The notes under the pieces: generated by a model | What the model saw: only the letters and a program-made list of their open reading frames with translations | Told to the model about the DNA's origin: nothing | Databases searched by the model: none | Assembly (NCBI RefSeq): GCF_000004195.4 | Contig: NC_030680.2 | Span: 144,625,545-144,689,544 of the forward strand | Source: Xenopus tropicalis | Taxonomy: Eukaryota; Chordata; Amphibia; Anura; Pipidae | Reading direction: 5' to 3' | DNA length: 64,000 nucleotides | In this document: positions 46,141 to 57,814 of the stretch, piece after piece | Numbering within the stretch: the stretch's first letter is position 1 | How the letters are laid out: each line of letters begins with the position of its first letter | Program-made: the position numbers and the translations under genes

Positions 46141-47699
46141 TAGTGGCGGGTACGAGCAATCTTCCCTGCAACCAATGGTAATTGTAACGTGTGGCATGGT
46201 GCCGGATGCAGAAAACATGGCCATTAAATGTTCCAACACCCACAAATACAGATCTTGGGCTTCATGTATAAATCCCATGGGTGCAAGTTCTGAAAAGGGG
46301 GCACAGAATTGCAGTAAGTACAGGGCTCTCCTGTATCCTGCACTCACTGGCACTTGATTGACACTTAATGATGATTGAGGGGGTGCCCACGTACCAACCC
46401 TGCCCTCCCATCATGAATACAGTGCCCCACAGGTTCAGCCCTGCTCTAGGGATGCGGGGGATGTAGTGTAGGATGAATGGCCTTGGCCCTACACCTAAGA
46501 AAAGGGCAGTACAAGACTTACCCCTCATGCCTCAGGGACGCCCAACCTGACACCCTACACGTCCCAGCATGCCCTGTGAGCCCCACTGGCCACTGATGTG
46601 CTTGGAAGATGAAGTAAAGCTCTTGATCATGTTGACCAAGTCACTCAGCCTCTCGGCGCTTGCGTTAGGCAATGGGTTATATAAAAAGGTCTGCAATATT
46701 CCTCCTCTCATTGCGTAATCAGTGCTGCCATTCTGCAGAGCGGGGGGAACTAAAGGCGCTGATGAACCCTTATCTCAGTGATAACAAACAGTAAGGATCA
46801 CTGATGAGTCAGCAACTATAGATTCACATTTTCATGCCAGCGGCTGGGAGCAGGCACAAATAAAATCAGATCTTCACTTTCAGACAACAAACTCTTAAAT
46901 GCTACCTTCTGATTGGCTGCATTGGTTACTAGAACAGTAGGTAGGCATCTGGTATTACAATATTACCTCATAAATATTTTACATTTTGTGATATATTATT
47001 ATATTATCATAACTCAACCTGCCTTTATATGGGCACAGAACCCCTCAGTGACTGCTAATATCCTTATCATTTACAGTAGGGGGTACATTATCCCTTATAA
47101 TACAAGAGTGATACTCCCTGTATAGTTCTCTGTATCCCCGAATTCCCAGTTGAAATCATTACATGCTTGTCCCTGGCAGATTCTGGAGGGGGGAATGTGG
47201 GGGTCAGGCTGCAGGTTGTTAGAAGAATTTGAGGGACCTTTTTGCTTTATCAAAGTGGCTCCTTCCATGGCAACAAAGAAAATAGCAGGGGCTGCTCATC
47301 CGAATACATTCAAGGCAAATTGGATATGAAAACTGAAAACGTGGGTGAGAAAACCAGGGGCATGATTAGCCAATCAGATACCATCCCACTGGAGCGGAAC
47401 GCAGCACAACGGGGAACTGAGTGGGAGGGGCCAGAGCAGCACTTATCTATTTTTTTTTTGTTCTCAGTGGATCTGCGAGGCTGATTATAATTGGCTAGTT
47501 ACGGCGCTGATGAGATTAGCATTGACAAGCTCTGTTGTTGCTGTAGGTATCAGGGAATAGGCAGGTACTAGAGATACATGGGGTTTTGTCTGCTCTATGC
47601 AAGTTTGAGATATATTCGGAATATAATAAATATTGGTCTCTGGTGCAGTCGGGTCATAAATGGCCTTGGTCACAAATATCCTGGAAAAGGCCTGCAGGA
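46141..47699. other. Non-repetitive stretch
   Basis: No arrays or paired ends. Short frames (up to 98 codons) overlap on both strands and are unsupported. Confidence 0.4.
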
Positions 47700-47965
47700 G
47701 GTCTTTAGCCAGTCAGAGCATTAGAATGGTCCCATAGCTTGACCAGTCTTTAGTCAGGACAATGAAGAGTTCCCATAACCAGGCCAACTAGTAACCAGTT
47801 AGAACATCGGGGTGTTAACAATAGGTGGATCAGTCAGCAGCCAGTCAGAACCTTTGCAAAGCTAAACCAACCTGTAGCCAATCAGAGCTTTAGAAGTTTT
47901 ATCTGCCCAGTTAGAGCATTATAGCGCTTTTATATCGCCATCTATAGCCAATCAGAGCAGAAAGA
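47700..47965 (+). repeat. Degenerate repeat of AGCCAATCAGAGC motifs
   Basis: AGCCAGTCAGAGCATTAG (about 47707), AACCAGTTAGAACATC (about 47793), AGCCAGTCAGAACC (about 47839), AGCCAATCAGAGCTTTAG (about 47875), GCCCAGTTAGAGCATTA (about 47905) and AGCCAATCAGAGCAG (about 47946). The spacing is irregular (30-90 bp). Two copies match the CCAAT-box core used by NF-Y. It could be an old minisatellite or a cluster of binding sites. Confidence 0.6.
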
Positions 47966-48524
47966 AGCTGTTGATATATATCCTGACTGCAAAGTTGTTG
48001 ATTTCTGTGCATTTTGGGGAACAAAAGTGTGAGCCTCCCCCAAACATCTGGCTGATGTTATGGACGTGGCCTTAACTGATCTGCTTGTGACCACAAACAG
48101 GGCTACATGGGGCCCCATAGTGCTTCTTTAGTAGCCCCCCCCCCAGCTGGCCTTGTTGTTAACCCATTTCTGTATATTTCTCTCTAACGCTCATGCAGTA
48201 TGAGGATGTTTCACCCCTTATATTTATTATTTTACTGCACATTTCCCTCCCTCCTTTTGGTGCATGTTCTGGGGCAGCCATGCAGCTTCTTGTTCCTAAT
48301 ATTAACCCACTCCACGCTGCCTCCTGCACTGCTATACAAAGCCGTGTTCTGACTCACAGTTCTGACTGCAGAGCGTGACTAAGCCCGGCCTTGCAGATCC
48401 CCTGCCTTTCCTTTCTTTTTTCCAAACAAATATGTTGTTTTTTTCTAAAATGTATAAATTTCTGCTTTTCTTTGTGCTTTAGATACAAGCTATAGAAGGG
48501 TCTACGAGAAAGGATATGGCAGCT
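47966..48524. other. Non-repetitive stretch
   Basis: Nothing recognised; the last 40 bases begin to resemble the following 104-bp unit. Confidence 0.4.
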
Positions 48525-49506
48525 CCCTCTTATATGTACAAATATACAGAGAAGGAATGTTCTGGGCACACAATAAGCTGTACCCCCATACTGTACTGTC
48601 TAAGGGAAACACTATGGCACCCCCTACCCATATGTATAAATACAAATATACAGAGAAGGAATGTTCTGGGCACACAATAAGCTGTACCCCCATACTGTAC
48701 TGTCTAAGGGAAACACTATGGCACCTCCTACCCATATGTATAAATACAAATATACAGAGAAGGAATGTTCTGGGCACACAATAAGCTGTACCCCCATACT
48801 GTACTGTCTAAGGGAAACACTATGGCACCTCCTACCCATATGTATAAATACAAATATACAGAGAAGGAATGTTCTGGGCACACAATAAGCTGTACCCCCA
48901 TACTGTACTGTCTAAGGGAAACACTATGGCACCCCCTACCCATATGTATAAATACAAATATACAGAGAAGGAATGTTCTGGGCACACAATAAGCTGTACC
49001 CCCATACTGTACTGTCTAAGGGAAACACTATGGCACCCTCTACCCATATGTATAAATACAAATATACAGAGAAGGAATGTTCTGGGCACACAATAAGCTG
49101 TACCCCCATACTGTACTGTCTAAGGGAAACACTATGGCACCCCCTACCCATATGTATAAATACAAATATACAGAGAAGGAATGTTCGGGGCACACAATAA
49201 GCTGTACCCCCATACTGTACTGTCTAAGGGAAACACTATGGCACCCCCTACCCATATGTATAAATACAAATATACAGAGAAGGAATGTTCTGGGCACACA
49301 ATAAGCTGTACCCCCATACTGTACTGTCTAATGGAAACACTATGGCACCTCCTACCCATATGTATAAATACAAATATACAGAGAAGGAATGTTCTGGGCA
49401 CACAATAAGCTGTACCCCCATACTGTACTGTCTAAGGGAAACACTATGGCACCCCTACCCATATGTATAAATACAAATATACAGAGAAGGAATGTTCTGG
49501 GCACAC
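48525..49506 (+). repeat. 104-bp minisatellite, about 9.5 units
   Basis: GGAATGTTCTGGGCACACAATAAGCTG recurs from about 48554 to the end at a 104-bp step. Units are nearly identical (C/T in GGCACC(C/T)CCTACCC). Frames of 75 codons (+) and 85 codons (-) recur once per unit and are artefacts of the repeat. Diverged reverse copies lie at 11215-11411. Confidence 0.97.
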
Positions 49507-50334
49507 CACAGGCAGTAAGGCAGGTTGATCAAATCATATTTGCTCTGAGCATAAATTGACAGTTATGCCTTTAAATGAACACATATTTCCTGGTGTCATT
49601 CCTGGAGCTGTCAGATTTGGAATGAGCGCACACTGCGGCCGAGGCCCATCTGGTATTTATTGAGGGAAGATATGCAGGATCTCAGTTCTCTCTGTCAATC
49701 TTCCGAGCGAGCAATAAAAATCTCACAGAAATCTGTTGGCGTTGGCCTGTCTGTTAATGGGGGAAACGCTGAAGCGCTGGCTGCCGCTGCACGGCATATG
49801 TGTATTCCAGACATAATAGGGTCAGCGGTTAATAAGATCAGCGTGGTGACAAACACTGGGTGGGGGGTTTAGATGGAGGGGGAAGAATTAAATAAAGTTC
49901 TTGCGAAAAGCTTGGTCTCCCCAATATAAAGAGCATTTCCAGATTAAACGCAGGAAAATCCCCCCGGAAGGAACCATTGGAAGCGGCGGCCTGCAGAATC
50001 CATTTGCCCCTGCGCTGAGCCAATGTGTCTAACAGATTTCTCCCTTTAGCAGAATTATGTACCGTCAAACGCCAGGAATGCGATAAAAACCGTAAAGAGT
50101 GATCACATTACTTGTAAACACGAAAGGTTTCAGTTACGGCTGTGAAACGATTCCAAGTGTTGTTTCTTGGAAAAGGTCTCATCCCTCTCGCTGGGACGGT
50201 TCTACTAGTGTCCTGCCAGCTGGGCATGCTGGGTACTGTAGTGCTGCATAATAATCCTTACTGAGCCATTGTACTGCCCTGGGGGGGGAGCCACGGGGCA
50301 GCCAGAAATCTATTGCCCCTCCTGTTTATCTGCC
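49507..50334. other. Unique island, candidate conserved non-coding DNA
   Basis: About 49540-50110 lacks any repeat signature and has TTGACAG, GAGCTGTCAGATTTGG, GCAATAAAAATC and scattered CpG. Plausible regulatory composition, unproven. Confidence 0.35.
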
Positions 50335-50860
50335 AGTCTCTCATTCAAACTACTGCCTGGTTGCTAGGGTATATTGGGCCCAAGCAACCAGATAGCTGTT
50401 GAAGAGCTACTGAATAAAAAGTTACATTGCTCAAAAACCATATATAGTAAAAACAAAATATGAAGACCAATTGCAAATGTCTCTATCACTGCCTACATCA
50501 GGGGTCCCCAACCTTTCTTACTCGTGAGCCACATTCAAATGTAAAAAGACTTGGGGAGCAACACAAGCACCATAAAAGTTCATGGAGGTGCCAAATAAGG
50601 GCTGTGATTGGCTATTAGGGGCCTCTATGCACCCTATCAGCTTACAGGGGCTTTATTTGGTAGGAAATCTTGTTTTTATTCAACCAAAACTTGCCCCCAA
50701 GTCAGGAATTCAAAAATAACTCCCTGGTTTGGGGGCACTGAGAGCAACACCCAAGGGGTTGGGGAGCAACATGTTACCCCTGAGCCACTGGTTGGGGATC
50801 ACTGGCCTTTATGATACAAAAAGTTAGTATAAAGGCAAACTTACTCTTTCAGAAAGGGTT
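50335..50860. mobile_element. T2-type MITE split by a hAT element
   Basis: GGTTGCTAGGGTATATTGGGCCCAAGCAACCAGATAGC lies near 50358 and GAAGACCAATTGCAAATGTCTC follows. T2 sequence is broken at 50498 and resumes at 50805 with ATGATACAAAAAGTTAGTATAAAGGCAAAC. The left end is missing. Confidence 0.85.
50499..50804. mobile_element. hAT element, non-autonomous, 306 bp
   Basis: The left end CAGGGGTCCCCAACC is matched by the right end GGTTGGGGATCACTG. Flanks GCCTACAT and GCCTTTAT form an 8-bp target duplication with two differences. The inside has GTGAGCCACATTCAAATG and GGGGAGCAACA on opposite arms, and no transposase. Related copies at 43598 and 61908. Confidence 0.92.
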
Positions 50861-51199
50861 GAATTTCTTTCAGCAAGTGTAAAAATAGGCTAATTTACAC
50901 ATTGGACAGTATTGATCGAGGAAGTGGCTGACTGTCAGTTTGAAGTTTGGGGGAAATTATTTTCTACTCCAGGTGTGAATTGAAGACCGCGGGAGACTAG
51001 CTTTGTGGTGTAACAGGGAGGGAGGGGCTGGGTATGTTGCTGAGGCAGAAGACAAGGGGGCACAGGGACAATTTTGGTTGGCACCTTCTGTATATGTCAC
51101 CTTTTTAGCCTATTATTATATTGGCATCAAGTATTATTCTTACCAGCCATTTGGCAACGCTACGGACAGAGCTGTTGGTTGGAGTTGACCTCGTTGGTA
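50861..51199. other. Non-repetitive stretch
   Basis: Nothing recognised. Confidence 0.4.
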
Positions 51200-51418
51200 G
51201 AAGAGTTGCCACCTGTGGGACAAAGAGGATGAGGCCATGATGCCAGGGGTAGAACAGGAATGTCGGGGTCAAGAGACATTGTGAGCGAGCTTATGATGCC
51301 ATGAATCCATAATCGGACAGAATTTTGTCTGGGTTTTACAATGAAAAAGAGGTTTTGAACTGGACAACCCCAAGAAACCCCAAGCTGCCCAGTTCAAAAC
51401 CAGGATGGTGGCAACACA
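51200..51418. mobile_element. GAGTTGCCACCTG-type MITE
   Basis: The left end AGAGTTGCCACCTGTGGGAC and right end GTTCAAAACCAGGATGGTGGCAACAC are inverted at their tips and related to 34087-34308. The inside has AATTTTGTCTGGGTTTTAC. No coding. Confidence 0.65.
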
Positions 51419-51624
51419 AGTCATGGTGGAGGAAATGTTAACTTGGGAAGAAATGCCCATAGGTGATATTTGCTCCCCCAAATCTCTCCCAGTGATAACA
51501 GTAAGATAGATTCTGTATGGGCGATAGCTGCCATATTTGCTCTTGCTAATCAAGTCTTTCAACATGGTGACAGAACAGCATCATTAATTTATGACCACTA
51601 GAGGTTCTTATAGACTGGAAGTAA

Positions 51625-52105
51625 AGATGTATCTTGGGATATCCTACAGTACCTAAGGTCATGTGGCACCAACCTATGGATGGCATTGACTCAACATCTA
51701 GATAGATCCTTGTACGCCATAATGTATCTGAAGATATCCTATAGTACACATGGTTGTGTTACACCAGTCTATACATGGCATGGATTCTTCATCTCCTTTT
51801 GTGCCAAGAGCATCTGCAGATATCCTACAGTATCCTCTGTCATTTGGCACCAACCTAAAGATGGCATAGACTCAACATCTAGATAGATCTTTGTACACCA
51901 TAATGTATCTTTAGATATCTTACATTACAAATGGTCATGGGACACCAGTCTATGAATGGCATAGACTCAACATCTAGATAGCTCCCTTTGTGCCAAGATG
52001 CATCTGGAGATATCCTTGAGTGCATGTGGTTATGTGGCCCAAGTATATAGATGAAGAAGAAACTACATCTGGAGATAATGCATCGTGGTGCACAAAGGGC
52101 TATCT
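51625..52105 (-). repeat. 95-bp repeat array, minus orientation (left arm of an inverted pair)
   Basis: GATATCCTACAGTAC, GACTCAACATCTAGATAGATCC and CCATAATGTATCT recur about every 95 bp. They are the reverse complement of the units at 53745-55360. The array is interrupted at 52106 by a foldback element. Confidence 0.9.
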
Positions 52106-52656
52106 AGGGGGCACATTTACTAACCCACGAACGGGCCGAATGTGTTCCGATTGCGTTTTTTTCGTAATGATCGGTAATTTTGCGATTTTTTTCGGCGTCT
52201 TTACGACTTTTTCGTATTTTTTGCGATTTTTCCGGCGTCTTTACGATTTTTGCGTAAAAACGCGAGTTTTTCGGCGTCTTTACGTTTTTTGCGTAAAAAC
52301 ACGAGTTTTTCGTAGCCATTACGAAAGTTGCGCAAAGTCGCGATTTTTTCGTAGCGTTAAAACTTGCGTGAAACGTCGCGCCTTTTAATTTTTAACGCTA
52401 CGAAAAAGGCGCGACTTTGTGCGCAAGTGTTAACGCTACGAAAAAATCGCGACTTTGCCCAACTTTCGTAATGGCTACGAAAAACTCGCGTTTTTGCGCA
52501 AAAATCGTAAAGATGCCGAAAAACTCGCGTTTTTACGCAAAAATCGTAAAGACGCCGAAAAAATCGCAAAAAATACGAAAAAGTCGCAAAATGTTCGTTT
52601 CCAATCGGAATTTTTCCAATTCGGATTCGAAATCGTGTCTTAGTAAATCAGCCCCT
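52106..52656. mobile_element. CpG-dense foldback MITE, about 550 bp
   Basis: The left end AGGGGGCACATTTACTAA and right end TTAGTAAATCAGCCCCT are inverted. The arms match for about 270 bp each, built of short motifs such as TTTTTCGGCGTCTTTACG, GCGTAAAAACGCGAG and TTTTTCGTAGC, which also repeat within each arm. CpG is strikingly frequent and largely undecayed. Frames across it (70-122 codons on both strands) repeat FRRLYDFC-like strings and come from the short motifs, not a gene. Confidence 0.92.
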
Positions 52657-53744
52657 AGGTGTAGACTAGAAGTAAAGGCATGGTTTATTGTGGTCACAAA
52701 ACCTACCTGTTATGCTTGTTGGTAGGGTAGGTTGAGTAATAAGTTGACAACTCACCGAGCTGGTAGTTTATATTGGGCAGGGTATGGCCATAGGTGGCAT
52801 GGTTAGAATTCATACAAGTCATTGGATAAAGGTTCGGAGATGCTGATTTTGTATATGGGCCGCCTCTATGGCATATAAATGCCAGTCTGTGTGACCGAGC
52901 GCTGCATTTATATTGTGATAAAGAGAAAAGATCTCTGTGCAGAGGGCACGGTGACCGAAGCCTCACTCCAAATATTTGCTTAATTGGACCAGGCCAAAGG
53001 GGTCTGCGTAGGAATAAGAGCGGCGAATGTAACACAAAGTGCCGCGTTGCAGCAGGAGAATATTGGTTTGAAGATCATGAGCAATAGGGACAGCTGTATC
53101 GGAACTATTTATATTTCTCATCAGATGAAGAAGGCTCTGTGTTACCATAGAAACCAGCAATCCAAATTACAGTGAAGTCAACGCGTAACCTACAGAGAAA
53201 GAAAAAAAAAATTAAACAAAGTGATTTTCACAAAAAAAAAAAAAAGTGGGACGGAAGCACAAATTAGCCCCATAATGTATATGTTGTTGACTCTTTGGGA
53301 ATTAACAAGTTGATGGATTGGAACAGCGAACCCTTTTCTTTCTTTTTTTACCACGGCCGTGCCGCATTTTCCTTTAGTAACTTGGCAGCAATGCACCGTG
53401 GGTGTTGCCTGCAAGCTCGGTTCAGCTGACACCTGCTTTATTTGTAGCAATGACGTTAGCAAGGCTCTGCTTTGAGATGGAGAGCCCACGCAAGATCCGA
53501 CTGATGATATGATTATTACTAATTCATAGCAAGTGAAGGGAATTTAATTTAAATAAAACCAATGTACATTTGCTGTGCGGCACCTCGGTTTAAAGACAGA
53601 GTTCCGACAATGGGAGAAATGGCAAAGCCGCCAGGTAGCGCCGTCCTGCTACTTCGAGTTTGATGTGTTTCTATGAGGATAACGGAGCTATTCCATGGGG
53701 GCAAATAAGTTCCCCAGTAATCCCAGTGCTGTAGCGTCTTTGCC
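52657..53744. other. Unique spacer between the inverted arrays
   Basis: No repeat signature apart from A runs at 53203 and 53232. GTTACCATAGAAAC at 53141-53154 is close to an X-box. Composition around 52900-53500 could suit a conserved element. Confidence 0.35.
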
Positions 53745-55360
53745 ATCTATATAGTGGGGCCACATATCCATGTGTACTGTAGGATATCTCCAGATACATT
53801 ATGGCGCACAAGGATCTATCTAGATGTTGAGTCTATGCCATCCATAGGCTGGTGCCACATGCTCTTGGGTACTGTAGGATATCAAAAGATACATCTTGAC
53901 ACACAGGGGGCTATCTAGTTGTAGAGTCTATACCATTTATAGACTGGTGTCACATGACCATGTGTACTGTAGGATATCTCCAGATACATTATGGGGCACA
54001 AGGATCTTTCTGGATGTTGAGTCTATGCCATCTGTAGGATATTTCCAGATGCATCTTGGCACAAAGTCACCTAGCTAGATGTCCAGTCTATGCCATTCAT
54101 AGACTGGTGTCACGTGACCATGTGTACTGTAGGATATCTCCAGATACATTATGGCGAACAAGGACCTTTCTAGATGTTGAGTCTATCCCGTCTGGGGCCA
54201 CATAACCATGTGTACTGTAGGATATCTCTAGATACATTATGGCTCACAAGGATCTAGATGTTGGAGTCTATGCCATCCATAGACTGATGTCACATGACTA
54301 TGTGTACTATAGGATATCTTCAGATACATTATGGCGAACAAGGATCTTTCTGGATGTTGAGTCTGTGCCATCTGTAGGATATCTCCAGATGCATCTTGAC
54401 ACACAGGGCTATCTAGTTGTTGAGTCTATGCCATGTATAGACTGGTGTCACGTGACTATGTGTACTGTAGGATATCTCCAGATACATTATGGCGCACAAG
54501 GATTTATCTTGATGTTGAGTCTGTGCCATCTGTAGGATATCTCCAGATTCATCTTGGCACAAAGGGAGCTAGCTAGATGTCCAGTCTATGCCATTCATAG
54601 ACTGATGTCACATGACCATGTGTACTGTAGGATATCTCCAGATACATTATGGCGAACAAGGACCTTTCTAGATGTTGAGTCTATGCCGTCTGGGGCCACA
54701 TAACCATGTGTACTGTAGGATATCTCTAGATACATTATGGCTCACAAGGATCTAGATGTTGGAGTCTATGCCATCCATAGACTGATGTCACATGACCATG
54801 TGTATTGTAGGATATCTCCAGATACATTATGGCGAACAAGGATCTTTCTGGATGTTGAGTCTGTGCCACCTGTAGGATATCTCTAGATGCATCTTGGCAC
54901 AAAGTCACCTAGCTAGATGTCCAGTCTATGCCATTCATAGACTGGTGTCACATGACCATGTGTACTGTAGGACATCTCCAGATACATTATGACGCACAAA
55001 GCTCTAGATGTCAAGCTTATGCCATGTATAGGCTTGTTCCACATGACTATATATAATGCAGGATATTTAAGAATTTTCTTTTTATACAGCTGTATCTAGA
55101 TGTAGAGCCTATACAATCCATGACTGGAGCCACATGACCGTGTCTACTGTAGGATATCTCCAGATACATTATGGCACACAGGAAGCTCTATAGCTGTACA
55201 ATCCATTCCATCTATAGACTGGAGCCACTTGACCGTGAGTACTGTAGGATATCCCCAGATGCATATTGGGCTATTTAGATGTAGAGCCGATGCCATTCAT
55301 AGACCTGGTGCCACATGGTTTTGTGCACTTCATCAGATGCATCTTGGCTCACAAGGAGCT
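53745..55360 (+). repeat. 95-bp repeat array, plus orientation, with higher-order structure
   Basis: AGGATATC occurs at 53781, 53876, 53971, 54036, 54131, 54219, 54311, 54376, 54469, 54534, 54629, 54717, 54809 and 54874. At 54969 it is AGGACATC. The steps 95-88-92-65 appear twice (54036-54376 and 54534-54874), 498 bp apart, so blocks of units have been duplicated together. After 55020 the units decay. The 98-codon frame at 54239-54535 is a repeat artefact. Confidence 0.95.
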
Positions 55361-57563
55361 CCCCAGGTCAAGATGGGGTGTATGCACCCACAACAAACCA
55401 ATAGCTTTTTGCTTTCTTCATTCTAAATGTACTTGGCCAGCAAAAGGTAAATACTGATTTATACCTTATTTATAAAATGTGATGAGTTCTCCATGATGTG
55501 TCAGTAAAACAATGGTAAACATAATAAACCAGATAGAGATGGAGAAAAGGCCCCCCCTGTTGGTGAGCTCTTAAAACAAGTATCATTATGGTATAAAGGA
55601 AGCACAAGGCTGAAGGAAATAATGGATAGAGACTGACTGCAGTGCATGTTTGAGCTTTATGACTTCCATAGAAGTATTGGCTGACTAAGCCTAGACCTTG
55701 AACACATAAGTTGTCCTCTCGTGTAGAGTTACAGTGTTGCCCAGTGTTTCCATGGGAGCGCACCAATTCATTAAGTACATACTATACAGGAGGAGCATTT
55801 GATGTTCAATGAAATGATCGCCATGCGGTTGGACTAGACAAGGTACCTTAATTGGAAAGAGAAGAAACTCTCCTAAAAGGATTGGTTTTTAGGTGATGTT
55901 TCAATGCAGGGAAGCGTAGAGAGAACCCAGTAGAACCTAAATAATACTTAACTCTGGAGCGCCCTCCAGTAGAACCTAGCAGAGAACTCCACATCAAGGG
56001 CTTCTAGTTCGCTTTCTATGGACAAAGAACAAAAATGAACCTTGTACCTAACCCTCGGCCAATGGAACCTTTTGGTTGTGCCCCATAGTGCAGTTGTCTC
56101 TTCCTTGTACCCCCCCCCCCCCCTGGCACAAGTACCCCCTCCCGAATGGCTTTGATGTAGCAACAAATGTGCTAATTACTTCCCGGGGAAGGGAAAAATG
56201 GCTGATCCTTTCTGGAAAAACATCTTTGAGTTAAAAGAAAAAAAAAAAAGGTGGAAACAAGAACAGGGCATGTGGAACAGAAAGACAGAAGGTGGGGGGG
56301 AATGTGCTCGGGTTTAATTCCAGCTAGTGTTTCATGTGATGTGCTCGTTCCTTGAGAATGTAAACAAGATCAATTAAATTAGCACTGAGATCAGAAATAG
56401 CCCTCGTGCCATGCCTAACGCTATTCCTTGGGTGCCGACTGCTGCGTTCAGCACATTTCTGCTGCTTTGTAGGGATGTTATATTCCTCCAGCATGAGTCA
56501 CGCTCCTAACGGCGGCAACGCTGGGAAATCTTGGCCTGATTAACACTCAAATATTCTTTCATTTTGTGATAGAGTAGGAAAATTTAACAGTTTACTTAAA
56601 GACCCTCCACACCTCCTCTTTCCTTTGCTTAGGGGAATACCAACGTTGTGTAACCCCTATTTGGCTGTAATCAGTCCAAACTCAGGCTAGTGTAGGTGTT
56701 AGAGCATGGGGTACATGCAACTCTCTTACATAGGATGGGCCTTCGCTAGATGGAAGAGAGAGAGCTGGGTTGTAGTATTGCATATACTCACATACAGATG
56801 GTAAAGGATAGCAATACTCTGAGGACAGCAAAGAGAGGAGTCTGGGCAGGGTAAATGCACCTGGTCAGCTTGGCACCCCTTTGGAAGCAGTCACGATAGA
56901 TACCTTAGTCCTTAGGTTGATAACCTCTAGCTTTAAGAGTCCTACAGCCAACTATGGATCAGGGTTCAGATACTGCCTGTCTCCTATGTCTTAACCGTGG
57001 CCCTATGCTGAGGCAACAGTGCCTGTATGGAAGGTACTTCCAGCTACTTTCCTTGGTGGAGCCAAAACTGCTCTTGCTTCCTTCCCTCTCTATCTCACTC
57101 TCCTAGAAAGTGCTCTTACAAGAGTAACTATGTAACTGGTCCTCGTTCATGGGGTCCCTGTCCCCGACTTCTCTAGAGTCTAGGATGGTAACTCTAGGGT
57201 AATAAGGCTTTACTGGGGCCTATGTTCTGATACCAGGCTCAGTGACCTGTTCCTGAGACACAGAGGCAGCCAAAGAGGAAGCCACACCCTCCTGCTAAAC
57301 ACTATATGAGTTTGCAAGAGGTGTGGTCAACCCAAATAACCAATAAGGTATAGATATGGGGTGAACTCGATACATGGGACTTTGCCCAGTAACAGGAGAA
57401 ATAAGGAAGTGGTAGGGTTTAAAGCCATAGGGGCAGTTTAACCCTATGGGTCCCTACAGTTGGTTTAGTTTCTAGCGTATCCATGTAGGCCATGAAAAAG
57501 GTCCATGCTAATGTTATACCTGTATAATCCCATTACTGCCCCCAATTGCATGTTAGTGTAAAG
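55361..57563. other. Long unique stretch
   Basis: No arrays or paired ends recognised. About 56280-56580 holds GTAAACAA, ATCAATTAAATTAGC, ATGAGTCACG and scattered CpG, a possible regulatory island. C homopolymer near 56110-56122 and A-rich run near 56238. No convincing exon. Confidence 0.35.
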
Positions 57564-57814
57564 TAGGGATGCACTGAATTTACTATTTTAGGATCCACCT
57601 GAACCCCGATTCCTTTGTAAAAGATTCAGCCGAATGGAAGTGTTAAAGAGGAAAATGTTCAACTTCTGGGTTTATGTGACAAAAAGCCAAAGGATTTTAA
57701 AGATTCTGATTCGGTTCGGCCAGAGGCAAGGGTTTGGCCAAATCGGAATCCTGCTGAAAAGGGCAGAATCTTGGCTGAATCCTGAACTGAATCCTGGATT
57801 CGGTGCATCCCTAG
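57564..57814. mobile_element. TAGGGATGCACTGAAT-ended hAT-like MITE
   Basis: The left end TAGGGATGCACTGAATTTAC and right end CTGGATTCGGTGCATCCCTA are inverted. The inside has GATTCAGCCGAATGG and GATTCGGTTCGGCC. The flanks GTGTAAAG and GTTCAAAT agree at 5 of 8 positions, a possible eroded 8-bp duplication. The 70-codon frame is incidental. Confidence 0.85.

Noticed and set aside
48557..49470. Repeated 75- and 85-codon frames on both strands
   Set aside because: They recur once per 104-bp unit with identical peptides; artefact of the array.
51600..52105. Possible gene between 51546 and 51886 (67-68 codon frames)
   Set aside because: Sequence belongs to the 95-bp repeat array.
52020..52725. Overlapping 70-122 codon frames with FRRLYDFC-like strings
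   Set aside because: They read through the arms of a foldback MITE built of short CpG motifs.
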